This document shows positions 1 to 8,884 of a stretch of DNA of 64,000 bases, in pieces. Position 1 is the stretch's first letter. Each line of letters begins with the position of its first letter. The notes below the pieces were generated by a model that saw nothing but the letters and a program-made list of their open reading frames with translations, ran no database searches and had not been told where the DNA came from. The translations under genes and the position numbers were made by a program. The DNA is from Labilithrix sp. (GTDB lineage Bacteria; Myxococcota_A; Polyangia; Polyangiales; Polyangiaceae): NCBI GenBank assembly GCA_019637195.1, contig JAHBWA010000006.1, positions 62,001 through 126,000 of the forward strand, written 5' to 3'.

Positions 1-2
1 AC

Positions 3-1322
3 ACGCGTCCGAGCTTCGACGCTCCGGACGGCGGCGGCGCGAACCTGCCCGACGCGGGCCCGGGACAGGACGCGAACGCGCCGGGGGACGCGGGCCCTAC
101 CAAGCCACCGTTCGATCCGGCGGACGAGCCGATCGTATGTGCGGGGACGCCGTGCGCGGTGGAGCTCGTCGCCGGCGAGCACCACTTCTGCGCACGCATG
201 AGCGACGGCAGCGTTCGCTGCTGGGGTGACAACGCGTACGGATCGCTCGGGGTCGAGGAGGCGCCGGCGAGCGAGGGATCCGACGGTGGCGTGCTCGCGG
301 CGCGCGTGACCGACCTCGCGGGTGCGACGCAGCTCAGCGCCGGCGGCGCGACGACCTGCGCGCTCACCGGCGACGCCGGGATCGTGTGCTGGGGTGGGAA
401 CGAGCATGGCCAGCTCGGGCTCACGGTGTCGCCACCGACGGTCGACGGCGACCCGCACGCGACGCCGGCGCCGGTGGCGCTCGCCGCGAGCGCGCTGCGC
501 GTCGATGTCGGGCAGCGGACCGCCTGCGCGACGCTCACCTCGGGCGACGCACACTGCTGGGGCGACAACGCGCAGAAGCAGCTCGCGCGGACGACCGAGG
601 ACGACGTCGGCGGTCCAGCGAAGGCCGAGCTCGGGGAGCTCGCCGTCCGGCGCACCGCCGCCGGCACGGGCTCGAGCTTCGCGATCACCGACGCGGGCCT
701 GGTCTCGTGGGGTGCGCTCGGCGGACCGGAGGGGGTCGTCGCCGCACGCGTGGCGTCCGTGAGCCCCGATCCGCACCCGCTCGCGGTCCTCCAGGGCCCC
801 GTCTCGAGCCTCTCCGTCGGCTCGACGCGGCTCTACAGTCCGCCCGGAGGTGGCTTCCCGCGGCCACCCCCGCAGGGGATCGCGCACGCCTGCGCGATCG
901 TCTCCGGGGAGGTGTTTTGCTGGGGCGCCAGCCTGATGGGCGCGCTCGGCACTGGGTTGCCCGAGCCGTCGTCGACGCCGCTCGTCGCGCTCGTCGCGAG
1001 CGAGGAGGCGTGGCCGCAACAGGTCGCGTGCGCCGGAGACGTCTCGTGCGTCCGCTTGACGGACGGGAGCGTGCAGTGCGCCGGCGACAACACGACGGGC
1101 GTGCTCGGCAAGGAGCCCGAGACCGATCCCTTCTCGATGTTCTTCGCGCCGGTCCCTTCGTTCACCGGTCACGCCGCGCGGATCGCGACGTCCGTGGCGA
1201 CCGCGTGCGCCCTCGTGCAGGGCGGGACCGTCGTGTGCTGGGGGAGCAACGAGCGTGGCGAGCTCGGGCAGGGGACGGCCGACGCGGACCCGCACACGAA
1301 GCCGATCTCGATTCGCTTCTAG
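3..1322 (+). CDS. RCC1-repeat protein, 5' end missing
   Basis: The reading frame is open from the left edge, so the N-terminus lies outside the window; the stop is TAG at 1320-1322. About 50 residues of Asp/Pro/Gly-rich linker lead into at least six RCC1-type blade motifs of the form CWGxNxxGxLG (CWGDNAYGSLG, CWGGNEHGQLG, CWGSNERGELG and degenerate copies), each next to a Cys-Ala-Leu or Cys-Ala-Arg strand. Such proteins fold as a beta-propeller; in myxobacteria they are usually secreted or lipid-anchored and of unknown role. The linker is typical of the region just after a lipobox, so an unseen lipoprotein signal is likely. The next gene starts 14 bases after the stop, suggesting one operon. 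The repeat call is firm; the function is unknown. Confidence 0.85.
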   Translation, partial: TRPSFDAPDGGGANLPDAGPGQDANAPGDAGPTKPPFDPADEPIVCAGTPCAVELVAGEHHFCARMSDGSVRCWGDNAYGSLGVEEAPASEGSDGGVLAARVTDLAGATQLSAGGATTCALTGDAGIVCWGGNEHGQLGLTVSPPTVDGDPHATPAPVALAASALRVDVGQRTACATLTSGDAHCWGDNAQKQLARTTEDDVGGPAKAELGELAVRRTAAGTGSSFAITDAGLVSWGALGGPEGVVAARVASVSPDPHPLAVLQGPVSSLSVGSTRLYSPPGGGFPRPPPQGIAHACAIVSGEVFCWGASLMGALGTGLPEPSSTPLVALVASEEAWPQQVACAGDVSCVRLTDGSVQCAGDNTTGVLGKEPETDPFSMFFAPVPSFTGHAARIATSVATACALVQGGTVVCWGSNERGELGQGTADADPHTKPISIRF

Positions 1323-1336
1323 AAAGGTGAGAGACG

Positions 1337-3139
1337 ATGAATCGCTCGGATCGCTCGGTCTCCGTCGCTGCCTCGATCGTCTGCGCCGGCGCGGCCGTCG
1401 TGGTCGTGCTCGCGGCGTGCTCCGATCGCCAGCCCTTCGCCGACACGACGACCCCCGCCTTCGATCCACTCGACGCGACCGCGCCGGAGTCTCCGCCGGC
1501 GACCTGCGGGGTCCACTGCTCGCGCGACCTGAAGGAGGTGCTCGACGGGTGCGAGGGCGCGGAGACGCTGATCCAGCGATGCAACGCCGACCAGGGCTGC
1601 GGTGACGGCAAGTGCGTCGACGCGTGCACGGCGGCCGTCCTGACGAAGGGCTCGGCCGGCTGTGACTTCTGGACCGTGCCCCCGGACAGCCCCTTCGAGG
1701 GCCGCGGCGGCTGCTTCGCCGCGATGATCGCGAACACGTGGGACCGCGGGGTGACGATCTCGGCCGAGCTCGGCGCGGCCAACCTCGACATCTCGAAGGC
1801 GACGTACACCGTCGATCGCTCCGGGCAGGAGCCGATCTACACGCGCCTCGACGGTCCGCTCGCGCCGGGGCAGGTGGCGATCGTCTTCTTCGCCCACGAC
1901 GACACGAACCACGAAGAAGGCGCCGCGCGCTGTCCGCCGACGGTTACGCCGGCGATGCTCGTGGACGCCGCCAAGCACGGCACCGGGATCGCGAAGGCCT
2001 TCCACATCAAGACGAACGCGCCGGTCTCGGCGTACTCGATCTATCCGTACGGTGGCGCCGAGTCGTTCGTCCCGACGGCGACGCTGCTCCTCCCGGTGTC
2101 GTCGTGGACGCGGAGCTACGTGGCCGTCAGTCCGTTCGACTTCGGCAACACGCAGCGCCGTCGCTCGCTCCAGATCGTCGCGAGCGAGGACGACACCGAG
2201 GTCAGCATCAAGCCGACGGTGGAGATCGCCGCGGGCGGCGGCGTCGCCGGGGCGACCACGGGCGTCACGCAAACGTGGAAGCTCTCGAAGGGAGAGGTGC
2301 TCCAGTTCCTCCAGGCGTCGACCACCGGCAGCCCGATCGAGACGAGCCGCCCGGTCGGCGTCTTCGGCGGCGCCGAGTGCACCGAGCTACCCACACCGTA
2401 CTGCGACACGCTCCAGCAGCAGATCCCACCGTTCGAGCAGTGGGGGACGGAGTACGCGGTCGTCCCGTTCCAGCCGCGCGTCCCGAGCTTCTCGGCGTCC
2501 GTCCGCGAGCAGGTCCCGTACACGCTCGTCGGCGCGATCGACGGCACGACGCTCACCTACGAGCCGTCGCGCCCGCGCGACGCGCCGGAGACCCTCGCCG
2601 CGGGGGAGTCGGCGAGCTTCATCACCGACGAGATCTTCGTCGTGAAGAGCCAGGACTCGAAGCACCCGTTCCACGTCAACGTCTACATGACGGGGTCGAC
2701 GTACGGCGGGGGCACGGGCGCGCGGACGACCGGCGACCCGGATTTCGTGAACGTGCCGCCGACCGACCAGTACCTCGATCGCTACGTCTTCTTCACCGAC
2801 TTCACCTTCCCCGACACGACGCTCACCGTCGTGCGCCGCAAGACGGCGAAGGGGTTCGTGCCGGTCGAGCTCGCGTGCGGGGGCGAGATCGCCGGCTTCC
2901 AGCCGCTCGGCACGAGCGGAAAATACGAGTTCGCGTGGGTGCGGCTCACCTCCGGCTTCGTGCCGCAGACGATCGCGCCGGACGCCGGGACGACGTGCAG
3001 CTACGGACGCCAGGAGGCCCGCAGCACCGGACCCTTCGCCGTCACCGTCTGGGGTATGGGCATCGACGCGAGCTACGGCTACGTCGGCGGAACGGGCCTC
3101 CGACCGATCAACGACGCCAAGGCGCCTACCGTGAAGTAG
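1337..3139 (+). CDS. IgGFc-binding-like lipoprotein
   Basis: 600 residues. The ATG follows an AGAAAGG ribosome-binding site. A basic N-terminus and a hydrophobic stretch end in a lipobox-like VLAAC at about residue 30, so a lipid-anchored protein is predicted. A Cys-rich segment (residues about 55-115) is followed by a long domain resembling the myxobacterial family named after the IgGFc-binding protein N-terminus: the FHIKTNAPVSAYSIYPYGG block, the SWTRSYVA block and the VASEDDTEVSIKP block are typical of it. The family is beta-rich and probably adhesive or ligand-binding, and its members are common on myxobacterial cell surfaces; the name does not imply immunoglobulin binding. It lies 14 bases after the RCC1 gene and is probably co-transcribed with it. 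Confidence 0.8.
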   Translation: MNRSDRSVSVAASIVCAGAAVVVVLAACSDRQPFADTTTPAFDPLDATAPESPPATCGVHCSRDLKEVLDGCEGAETLIQRCNADQGCGDGKCVDACTAAVLTKGSAGCDFWTVPPDSPFEGRGGCFAAMIANTWDRGVTISAELGAANLDISKATYTVDRSGQEPIYTRLDGPLAPGQVAIVFFAHDDTNHEEGAARCPPTVTPAMLVDAAKHGTGIAKAFHIKTNAPVSAYSIYPYGGAESFVPTATLLLPVSSWTRSYVAVSPFDFGNTQRRRSLQIVASEDDTEVSIKPTVEIAAGGGVAGATTGVTQTWKLSKGEVLQFLQASTTGSPIETSRPVGVFGGAECTELPTPYCDTLQQQIPPFEQWGTEYAVVPFQPRVPSFSASVREQVPYTLVGAIDGTTLTYEPSRPRDAPETLAAGESASFITDEIFVVKSQDSKHPFHVNVYMTGSTYGGGTGARTTGDPDFVNVPPTDQYLDRYVFFTDFTFPDTTLTVVRRKTAKGFVPVELACGGEIAGFQPLGTSGKYEFAWVRLTSGFVPQTIAPDAGTTCSYGRQEARSTGPFAVTVWGMGIDASYGYVGGTGLRPINDAKAPTVK

Positions 3140-3221
3140 CTCGTCGGCGGATCGCCCTGCCGGGCGACCCGCGACGCGGACGCGCTCGTCGTGGAGCGTC
3201 GCGGCCGGGGTGGCGTCGCCT

Positions 3222-3246
3222 CGGGCTCGCGCGAGACGCGAGCCCG
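3222..3246. terminator. Hairpin between convergent genes
   Basis: A perfect 10-bp inverted repeat (CGGGCTCGCG / CGCGAGCCCG) with a 5-nt loop lies between the IgGFc-like gene (+) and the SDR gene (-), whose 3' ends face each other. There is no T-tract on either side, so termination is inferred from position and stem strength only. Confidence 0.4.
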
Positions 3247-3270
3247 CCCGGGACGATCTCGACGCGGCGA

Positions 3271-4146
3271 TCAGGCCATGAGACGCCCGCCGGTGACGCC
3301 GAGGATCTCGCCGTTGACGTACGAGGAGTCCGACGACGCGAGGAAGACGAACGCCGGCGCGAGCTCGGCTGGCTGCGCGGGCCGCTTCATCGGAGAGTTC
3401 GCGCCGAAGCACTCGATCTTCTCGCTGTCGAAGGACTGGACGATCAACGGCGTCCAGACGGGGCCTGGCGCGACGACGTTGGCGCGGATGCCCTTCTCGG
3501 CGAGCTCCTGGGAGAGCCCCTTCGTGAACGCGACGATCGCGCCCTTCGTCGTGGCGTAGTCGAGGATCGACGCGTTGGGCTGATACGCCTGGATCGACGC
3601 CACGTTGATGATGGAGCTGCCTTCCTTCATGTGGGGCAGCGCGCGTCGGATGAGGTGGAACATGGACATGACGTTCACGCGGAACGTGCGCTCGACCCGC
3701 TCGGCGTCGATCTCCGAGAACGAGCTCACGGCCTTGCCCTGGTAGGCCGCGTTGTTCACGAGCACGTCGATCCGCCCGAACGCCGCGACCGCCTCGTCGA
3801 TCGTACGATCGCACGTGGCCACGTCCGCGAGGTCGCCCGGTAAGAGGAGCGCCTTCCGACCGGCTTCCTCGACGAGCGTCTTGGTTCGCTCGGCGTCGTC
3901 GTGCTCGTTGAGGTAGGCGATCGCCACGTCGGCGCCTTCGCGCGCGTAGGCGAGCGCTACCGCTCGGCCGATCCCGCTGTCGCCGCCCGTGACGAGGGCG
4001 ACGCGATCGAGGAGCCGCTCGTGCCCGACGTACGAGCGCTCGCCGTAGTCGGGCTTCGTGCGCATCTCCGATTCGTGACCAGGAGAAGACTGCGGGGACT
4101 CCTGGAAGGGGGGACGTCTCGCATCGATCTGTTCGCTGTGGTTCAT
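3271..4146 (-). CDS. SDR oxidoreductase, YghA/general-stress type
   Basis: 291 residues. NAD(P)-dependent short-chain dehydrogenase. With the chosen ATG at 4146 (GGGGG just upstream), the TGGDSGIG nucleotide-binding loop is at residues 53-60, the NNAA motif at about 131 and the catalytic Ser184-Tyr197-Lys201 set is intact. The roughly 45-residue N-terminal extension rich in Pro, Glu and Ser, with a PDYGERSYVG segment, is characteristic of the YghA/YhdF/GSP39 subgroup, which reduces small aldehydes or ketones or acts in stress responses; the substrate is unknown. The frame continues upstream through the 4322-4510 repeats, but that part is repeat-derived and is not included. It is transcribed alone. 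Confidence 0.88.
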   Translation of the reverse strand: MNHSEQIDARRPPFQESPQSSPGHESEMRTKPDYGERSYVGHERLLDRVALVTGGDSGIGRAVALAYAREGADVAIAYLNEHDDAERTKTLVEEAGRKALLLPGDLADVATCDRTIDEAVAAFGRIDVLVNNAAYQGKAVSSFSEIDAERVERTFRVNVMSMFHLIRRALPHMKEGSSIINVASIQAYQPNASILDYATTKGAIVAFTKGLSQELAEKGIRANVVAPGPVWTPLIVQSFDSEKIECFGANSPMKRPAQPAELAPAFVFLASSDSSYVNGEILGVTGGRLMA

Positions 4147-4812
4147 GGCCCCCGGGCAAACAAGATCGGTGCCTGGCGCGCGGCGCCCTCGAGCGAACGT
4201 CGTCCGCGATGTCGACGTCCTGCGTGCGTCGACGCACGGCGCAGCTGCCGGCGAGCTCCGAGCGGTCGCCGCGCGGGACGCACACGCTGTGGCCATGTTG
4301 TCGTCGCGCTCTCCTGGTCCCGCGGCGCCGAGGCGAGGTCCGTTCGCGCGAGCGCTACCACGGATCGCCGCGGCGCCGAGGCGAGGTCCGTTCGCGCGAG
4401 CGCTACCACGGATCGCCTCGGCGCCGAGGCGGAGGTCCGTTCGCGCGAGCGCTACCACGGATCGCCGCGGCGCCGAGGCGGAGGTCCGTTCGCGCAAGCG
4501 CTACCACGTTGACCGCCACGGCGCCGGGCGTGACGGCGTCCGGGCGCGCGAGCGCGGCCACGCGGACGACGCCAACGAAGAGCGTCGCGGAGTCGGCGCT
4601 GGGCGGAAGGATCGCAGCGACCGCCCCCGTTTTGCGCGCGACGTCGAGCAGCGCGATGCGCGGGCCGACGCGGGTCGATGGCGCGCCGCGCGCGGTCCGT
4701 GAGCCTGAGTCGAACGCCCGCTTCGCTCGCGTCGTGGCTCGAAGCGCCCGCGCGGCGTTCGGGGGCGACAGGTCACGCGCTCGCCCACTTCTTCCGTTAG
4801 GCTCACCTCCGC
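4147..4812. other. Intergenic spacer with repeat array A
   Basis: This 666-base spacer between the divergent SDR and SLC13 genes contains no convincing gene. Frames that cross it are Arg/Ala-rich translations of the tandem repeat at 4322-4510. No clear sigma-70 promoter was recognised for either flanking gene. Confidence 0.6.
4322..4510. repeat. Tandem array A, 4 units of about 48 bp, hairpin-forming
   Basis: Four consecutive near-identical units start near 4322, 4370, 4418 and 4468; the last breaks down after CGCTACCACG. Inside each unit GGTCCGT can pair with ACGGATC (one G-U pair), enclosing a smaller CGC-GCGA-GCG hairpin, so a transcript would form a row of similar stem-loops. Units differ by 1-3 bases (GGCGAGG versus GGCGGAGG; GCGAGCG versus GCAAGCG). 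There are no spacers of unique sequence, so it is not a CRISPR array. Confidence 0.85.
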
Positions 4813-6636
4813 GTGAGCACCGAAGCCCTCCTCGCGTTCGCGATCCTGGCGGTCAGCGTCGTCCTCTTCGTGAGCGATCGCGTCCGGCTCGACGTGGTGG
4901 CGTTGATCGCGCTGCTCGCGCTGACGATCACGGGCGTCGCGCCGCTCGACGTCGCGCTCTCCGGCTTCTCGAACCCCGCCGTGCTGATGATCGGCGGGCT
5001 CTTCGTCATCGGCGCCGCCATCACGGAGACGGGCGCGGCGGACTGGTTCGGCCAGCGCCTCGAGGGGGTGGCCGGGAAGACCGAGACGCGCGTGATCGTC
5101 GTCGTCATGCTCGCCACCTCGTTCATCTCGGCGTTCATGAGCTCGACGGGGACCGTCGCGATCTTCCTCCCGGTGATCAGCGCCATCGCCGCGCGAAGGC
5201 GCATCGCCCCGGCGCGGCTCTTCATGCCGCTGGCGTTCGCGGCGCACCTCGGGAGCAACCTCACGCTCATCAGCACGCCGCCGAACCTCCTCGTGAGCGA
5301 CGCGCTCCGCGAAGCGGGGCGCGAGCCGTTCCGCTTCTTCAGCTTCACTGCCCCCGGGCTCGTCGTCCTCGCCGTGGGCATCGGGTGGTTCGCGCTCGTC
5401 GGTCGTCGCTTCCTGCCGGTCGGAGACGACGCCTCGGAGCACGAGCTGCAGACGTTGTCGCAGGTCGATCTCGCGTCGGACTACGGTCTCGGCGACGCGC
5501 TCTCGCGCGTGCGCGTCGGCGAGCGCTCGAAGCTCGCGGGGATGACGCTCGCGTCGTCGAACCTCCGCGCCGCGCACGGCATCTCGGTGGTCGCGATCGT
5601 CCGCGGCGGCGAGGCGGTCCGCGTCGTGCCGCACGTCGTCTTCCAGCCGGGCGACGAGCTCCGTCTCATCGGCACGGCGGCGGCAGTGGAGTCGTTCATC
5701 TCCGGCTTCGCGCTCGACCTCCTCGAGGGGCCGTCCGGGTTCACGCTGCCCGCGTCGGAGTCGCTCGCGGAGGTCGTCATCCCGCGCCGCTCGCGGCTCG
5801 TCGGGCGGACGCTGCGCGAGGCCAAGTTCCGGGATCGCTACCGCGCGAACGCGCTCGCCGTTCGCCGCGTCGAGGGCGGCAAGCAGGTCTGCCATACGTC
5901 CTCCGCGCTCCGGGACCTCACCCTCCGCGCGGGCGACGCGCTGCTGGTCAAGGGCCGGCGGAAGTACCTGCGGAACCTCCACGACGACCGCGCGAACGTC
6001 GTCACGGTCGCCGAGCCGGACGCGGCTCCCGGCGTGGTGCTCGATCGCCGTCGCGCCCTCGGCGCCGTCGCCATCACCGTGATCATGCTCGTCGTGATGG
6101 CGTTCGGCTGGCTGCCCAACGTCGTCGCGGTGCTGCTCGCCGCGCTCCTCCTCGTGCTCACGCGCTGCGTGCGCGCGGCCGAGGTCTACCGGGCGGTGAA
6201 CTGGGAGAGCATCGTGCTCATCGCGGGGATGATCCCGCTCGCCACGTCGCTCGAGCGGACCGGCGGCACGAAGCTCGTCGCCGATCTCGTCGAGACGCAG
6301 CTGCACGGGGCGAGCCCGACGGTGGTGCTCGCCCTGCTCGTGGCGATCACGTCGGCGATCGGCATGGTCCTCTCCAACACGGCTACCGCCGTCCTGATCG
6401 CGCCCGTCGCGGTGAGGCTCGCGAGCGCGTTCGGCGTCGCGCCGGAGCCGCTGCTCCTCGGCGTCGCCTTCGCGTCGAGCGCCGCCTTCGCGACGCCGAT
6501 CGCCTCGCCGGTCAACGTGCTCGTGATGGCGCCCGGCAAGTACCGCTTCAGCGACTACACGAAGGTCGGCCTCCCGCTGCAGCTGCTGGTGCTCGCGGCG
6601 GCGGTGCTGGTGATCCCGCTCGTCTGGCCGTTCTGA
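4813..6636 (+). CDS. SLC13 family permease with two TrkA-C domains
   Basis: 607 residues with a GTG start. Predicted inner-membrane anion or dicarboxylate/sulfate-type transporter of the divalent anion:Na+ symporter superfamily. An N-terminal hydrophobic half (residues about 1-205) carries the family signatures SGFSNPAVLMIGGLF and SSTGTVAIFLP and a SNLTLISTPPN re-entrant motif. Two RCK-C/TrkA-C regulatory domains follow (about 220-300 and 315-400). A second membrane half has the matching LSNTATAVLIAPVA and ASSAAFATPIASPVN motifs. The length fits the family. The substrate cannot be read from the sequence; TrkA-C domains in such carriers are thought to bind a small ligand. It is monocistronic and flanked on both sides by hairpin-repeat arrays. 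Confidence 0.9.
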   Translation: MSTEALLAFAILAVSVVLFVSDRVRLDVVALIALLALTITGVAPLDVALSGFSNPAVLMIGGLFVIGAAITETGAADWFGQRLEGVAGKTETRVIVVVMLATSFISAFMSSTGTVAIFLPVISAIAARRRIAPARLFMPLAFAAHLGSNLTLISTPPNLLVSDALREAGREPFRFFSFTAPGLVVLAVGIGWFALVGRRFLPVGDDASEHELQTLSQVDLASDYGLGDALSRVRVGERSKLAGMTLASSNLRAAHGISVVAIVRGGEAVRVVPHVVFQPGDELRLIGTAAAVESFISGFALDLLEGPSGFTLPASESLAEVVIPRRSRLVGRTLREAKFRDRYRANALAVRRVEGGKQVCHTSSALRDLTLRAGDALLVKGRRKYLRNLHDDRANVVTVAEPDAAPGVVLDRRRALGAVAITVIMLVVMAFGWLPNVVAVLLAALLLVLTRCVRAAEVYRAVNWESIVLIAGMIPLATSLERTGGTKLVADLVETQLHGASPTVVLALLVAITSAIGMVLSNTATAVLIAPVAVRLASAFGVAPEPLLLGVAFASSAAFATPIASPVNVLVMAPGKYRFSDYTKVGLPLQLLVLAAAVLVIPLVWPF

Positions 6637-6708
6637 GCCACGTCCGCGGCTCGCGCGGACGAGATCGATCCACACCGCCGCGCCGACCACGGGCGCGAGG
6701 ACGCGCCA

Positions 6709-6898
6709 GAGCCGCTCTGCCCGGAGCTCACGGTCGGGCCCGCGCCGGAGGATCCGAGCCGCTCCGACCGGAGCTCACGGGTCGGGCTCGCGCCGGAAGG
6801 ATCCGAGCCGCTCCGACCGGAGCTCACGGTCGGGCTCGCGCCGGAAGGATCCGAGCCGCTCCGACCGGAGCTCACGGTCGGGCTCGCGCCGGAAGGAT
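6709..6898. repeat. Tandem array B, 4 units of 47-49 bp, hairpin-forming
   Basis: Units begin with GAGCC at 6709, 6756, 6805 and 6853 and are almost identical. In each, CCGACC pairs with GGTCGG around a 9-nt loop and an outer GAGC pairs with GCTC, so every unit can form one stem-loop. The sequence is unrelated to array A at the other side of the same permease gene, although unit length and copy number match. It ends about 34 bases before the chosen start of the next gene. Confidence 0.87.
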
Positions 6899-6931
6899 GA
6901 CGGATCGCGCCTCGTGCGTTATTCACCGACC

Positions 6932-8863
6932 GTGAGCGACCGCTCGTACTCCCCGCTCCTCGTCGCCGGCGCGGCGCTCGTGGCCCTCTCGTGCTCCCGT
7001 GCGCGTGAAGCACCGCCGTCGGCGGTGCGCCCTGCCGAGGCGCCGGCGCCGGACGCGGGGCTGCTCGTGGCCGACGCCGGCGCCGCGTCCGCGGCGTGGG
7101 TCGAGCCGGCGCCGACGTGCGAAGAGGCGCCGGGCGTCGTCTTCTTCACGTCGCCAGCCGTCCCGGAAGCGGGCAAGCCGCTGCGCGTCCTCGCGGTGAG
7201 CGACAAGGCGCTCTCCGGCGCGCTCCGCGTCGGCGCGGCGAGTGAGACCACGCGCCGCGGCGGGCCACCGTACTTCTGGAGCCTCGAGCTGGCGTCGCCT
7301 CCGGCAGGATCGCTCGTGGCGACGTTCGCGCAGAGCGCGTGCGACGACGAGCACGTCGCGTCGTCGTCGAAGATCGCCGTGCACCGCGGCGCGCGCCCCG
7401 CGCCCGCGCCGCCGAAGAGCGGCCTCTGGCCGGTGACGCGGGCCTGGTCCCACACCCTCGAAAATGTGTACTCCGCATGGATTGAGGCGCTCTTCGACGC
7501 GCCCGAGAGCGAGCAGCCGAGCTGGCGCGCTCTCCACGAGGTCCTGCGCGATCCCAAGCGGAACCTCCTGTTCGATCATCTCGGGGCCGGCGAGGACAGC
7601 GGGAAGAACGCGCCCGTCGTCCGGCCCGACTGCGCCGACCTGCCGTATTTCCTCCGCGCGTACTTCGCGTGGAAGCTCCGGCTCCCCTTCGGGCTCGCCG
7701 AGTGCAACCGCGGCGGCGGCGGCGCTCCGCCGTCGTGTCGCGGGCTCATCACGAACGAGGACCTCGACGAGCGCGCCGAGGCCAAGAAGAAGGACGGCGC
7801 CGTCGCCATGTTCGGCGCGTTCCTGCGCGGCACGCTCGCCGACAAGGCGCACTCCGGCTCGGCGCGGACGCCGTTCGAGGACGAGGGCGCCGACTACTAC
7901 CCGGTGAAGCTGAGCTGGGAGAGCCTGCGCCCGGGCACCATCTACGCGGATCCGTACGGTCACATCCTGATGATCGCCAAGCGCCTCCCGCAGACGGCCG
8001 AGCGCGGGGGCGTGCTCTACGCGGTCGACGGTCAGCCCGACGGCACGGTCGCGCGGAAGCGCTACTGGCGCGGCAACTTCCTCTACGCCACGCAGCGTGA
8101 GCTCGGGGGCCCAGGCTTCAAGCAGTTCCGTCCGATGGTGCGCCGCGGGGGAGATCTCGTGCGCCTCGACGACGAGGGCATCAAGGCGAGCCCGGAGTAC
8201 GGCGACCTCTCGCGCGCCGCCGCGAAGCTCGACGTCGAGGGGTTCTACGACGCGATGGATGACGTGCTCGCGCCGCGCCCGCTGGATCCCGAGCGAGCGA
8301 TGATGGAGACGATCGTCGCGCTCGACGAGCAAGTGCGTACGCGTGTCCAGTCGATCGAGAACGGCCGCAAGTGGCTCGAGAAGGGCGCCGGTCCGGTCGC
8401 GATGCCCGAGGGCGGCGAGATCTTCGAGACGACCGGCGTGTGGGAGGACTTCTCGACGCCGTCGCGCGACCTGCGCATGCTCATCGCGATCGACGTCGTG
8501 AGGAACTTCCCGTCGCGCGTCGCGCGTCGTCCCGAGCGCTACGCGATGCGGCCCGGGAAAGCTCCGAAGGACGTGGAGGCCGATCTCGGAGAGGTGCTCC
8601 AGCGGGAGCTCGAGGCCCGCGAGGTCACCTACACGCGCAGCGACGGCTCACCGTTCAGGCTGACGCTCGCCGAGGTCCTGGCGCGGACCGGCGCGTTCGA
8701 GATGACCTACAACCCGAACGACTGCGCGGAGACGCGCTGGGGCGCCGCGCCCGGCAGCGTCGAGGCGTCGACGTGCCGCGCGCACGCCCCCGCCGAGCAA
8801 CGCGCGCGCATGGAGACCTATCGCGGCTGGTTCCACGAGCGCCGCCGCCCCGCGCGAAGATAG
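6932..8863 (+). CDS. Lipoprotein with a possible Cys/His peptidase-like core
   Basis: 643 residues from the GTG at 6932; an in-frame GTG at 6914 is an alternative. A signal segment ends in VALSC, so lipid anchoring is predicted. A Pro/Ala linker is followed by a globular region with the block PDCADLPYFLRAYFAW (Cys234) and, about 110 residues later, TIYADPYGHILMI (His344). A Cys at the start of a helix and a His in a later beta strand is the layout of papain-fold, NlpC/P60 or transglutaminase-like enzymes; this is an inference from spacing and context only. Further conserved-looking Trp and Tyr segments follow. No partner genes are evident. Family name unknown. Confidence 0.6.
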   Translation: MSDRSYSPLLVAGAALVALSCSRAREAPPSAVRPAEAPAPDAGLLVADAGAASAAWVEPAPTCEEAPGVVFFTSPAVPEAGKPLRVLAVSDKALSGALRVGAASETTRRGGPPYFWSLELASPPAGSLVATFAQSACDDEHVASSSKIAVHRGARPAPAPPKSGLWPVTRAWSHTLENVYSAWIEALFDAPESEQPSWRALHEVLRDPKRNLLFDHLGAGEDSGKNAPVVRPDCADLPYFLRAYFAWKLRLPFGLAECNRGGGGAPPSCRGLITNEDLDERAEAKKKDGAVAMFGAFLRGTLADKAHSGSARTPFEDEGADYYPVKLSWESLRPGTIYADPYGHILMIAKRLPQTAERGGVLYAVDGQPDGTVARKRYWRGNFLYATQRELGGPGFKQFRPMVRRGGDLVRLDDEGIKASPEYGDLSRAAAKLDVEGFYDAMDDVLAPRPLDPERAMMETIVALDEQVRTRVQSIENGRKWLEKGAGPVAMPEGGEIFETTGVWEDFSTPSRDLRMLIAIDVVRNFPSRVARRPERYAMRPGKAPKDVEADLGEVLQRELEAREVTYTRSDGSPFRLTLAEVLARTGAFEMTYNPNDCAETRWGAAPGSVEASTCRAHAPAEQRARMETYRGWFHERRRPARR

Positions 8864-8884
8864 CGTCCCCCGGCCGCGTCGCGC

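Noticed and set aside
3271..4497. A longer SDR protein starting at 4497
   Set aside because: The extra 117 residues are the translation of tandem array A; the ATG at 4146 has a ribosome-binding site and gives the N-terminus normal for the family.
4322..6898. CRISPR array at the repeats around the SLC13 gene
   Set aside because: Units are contiguous with no unique spacers, and no cas genes are present.
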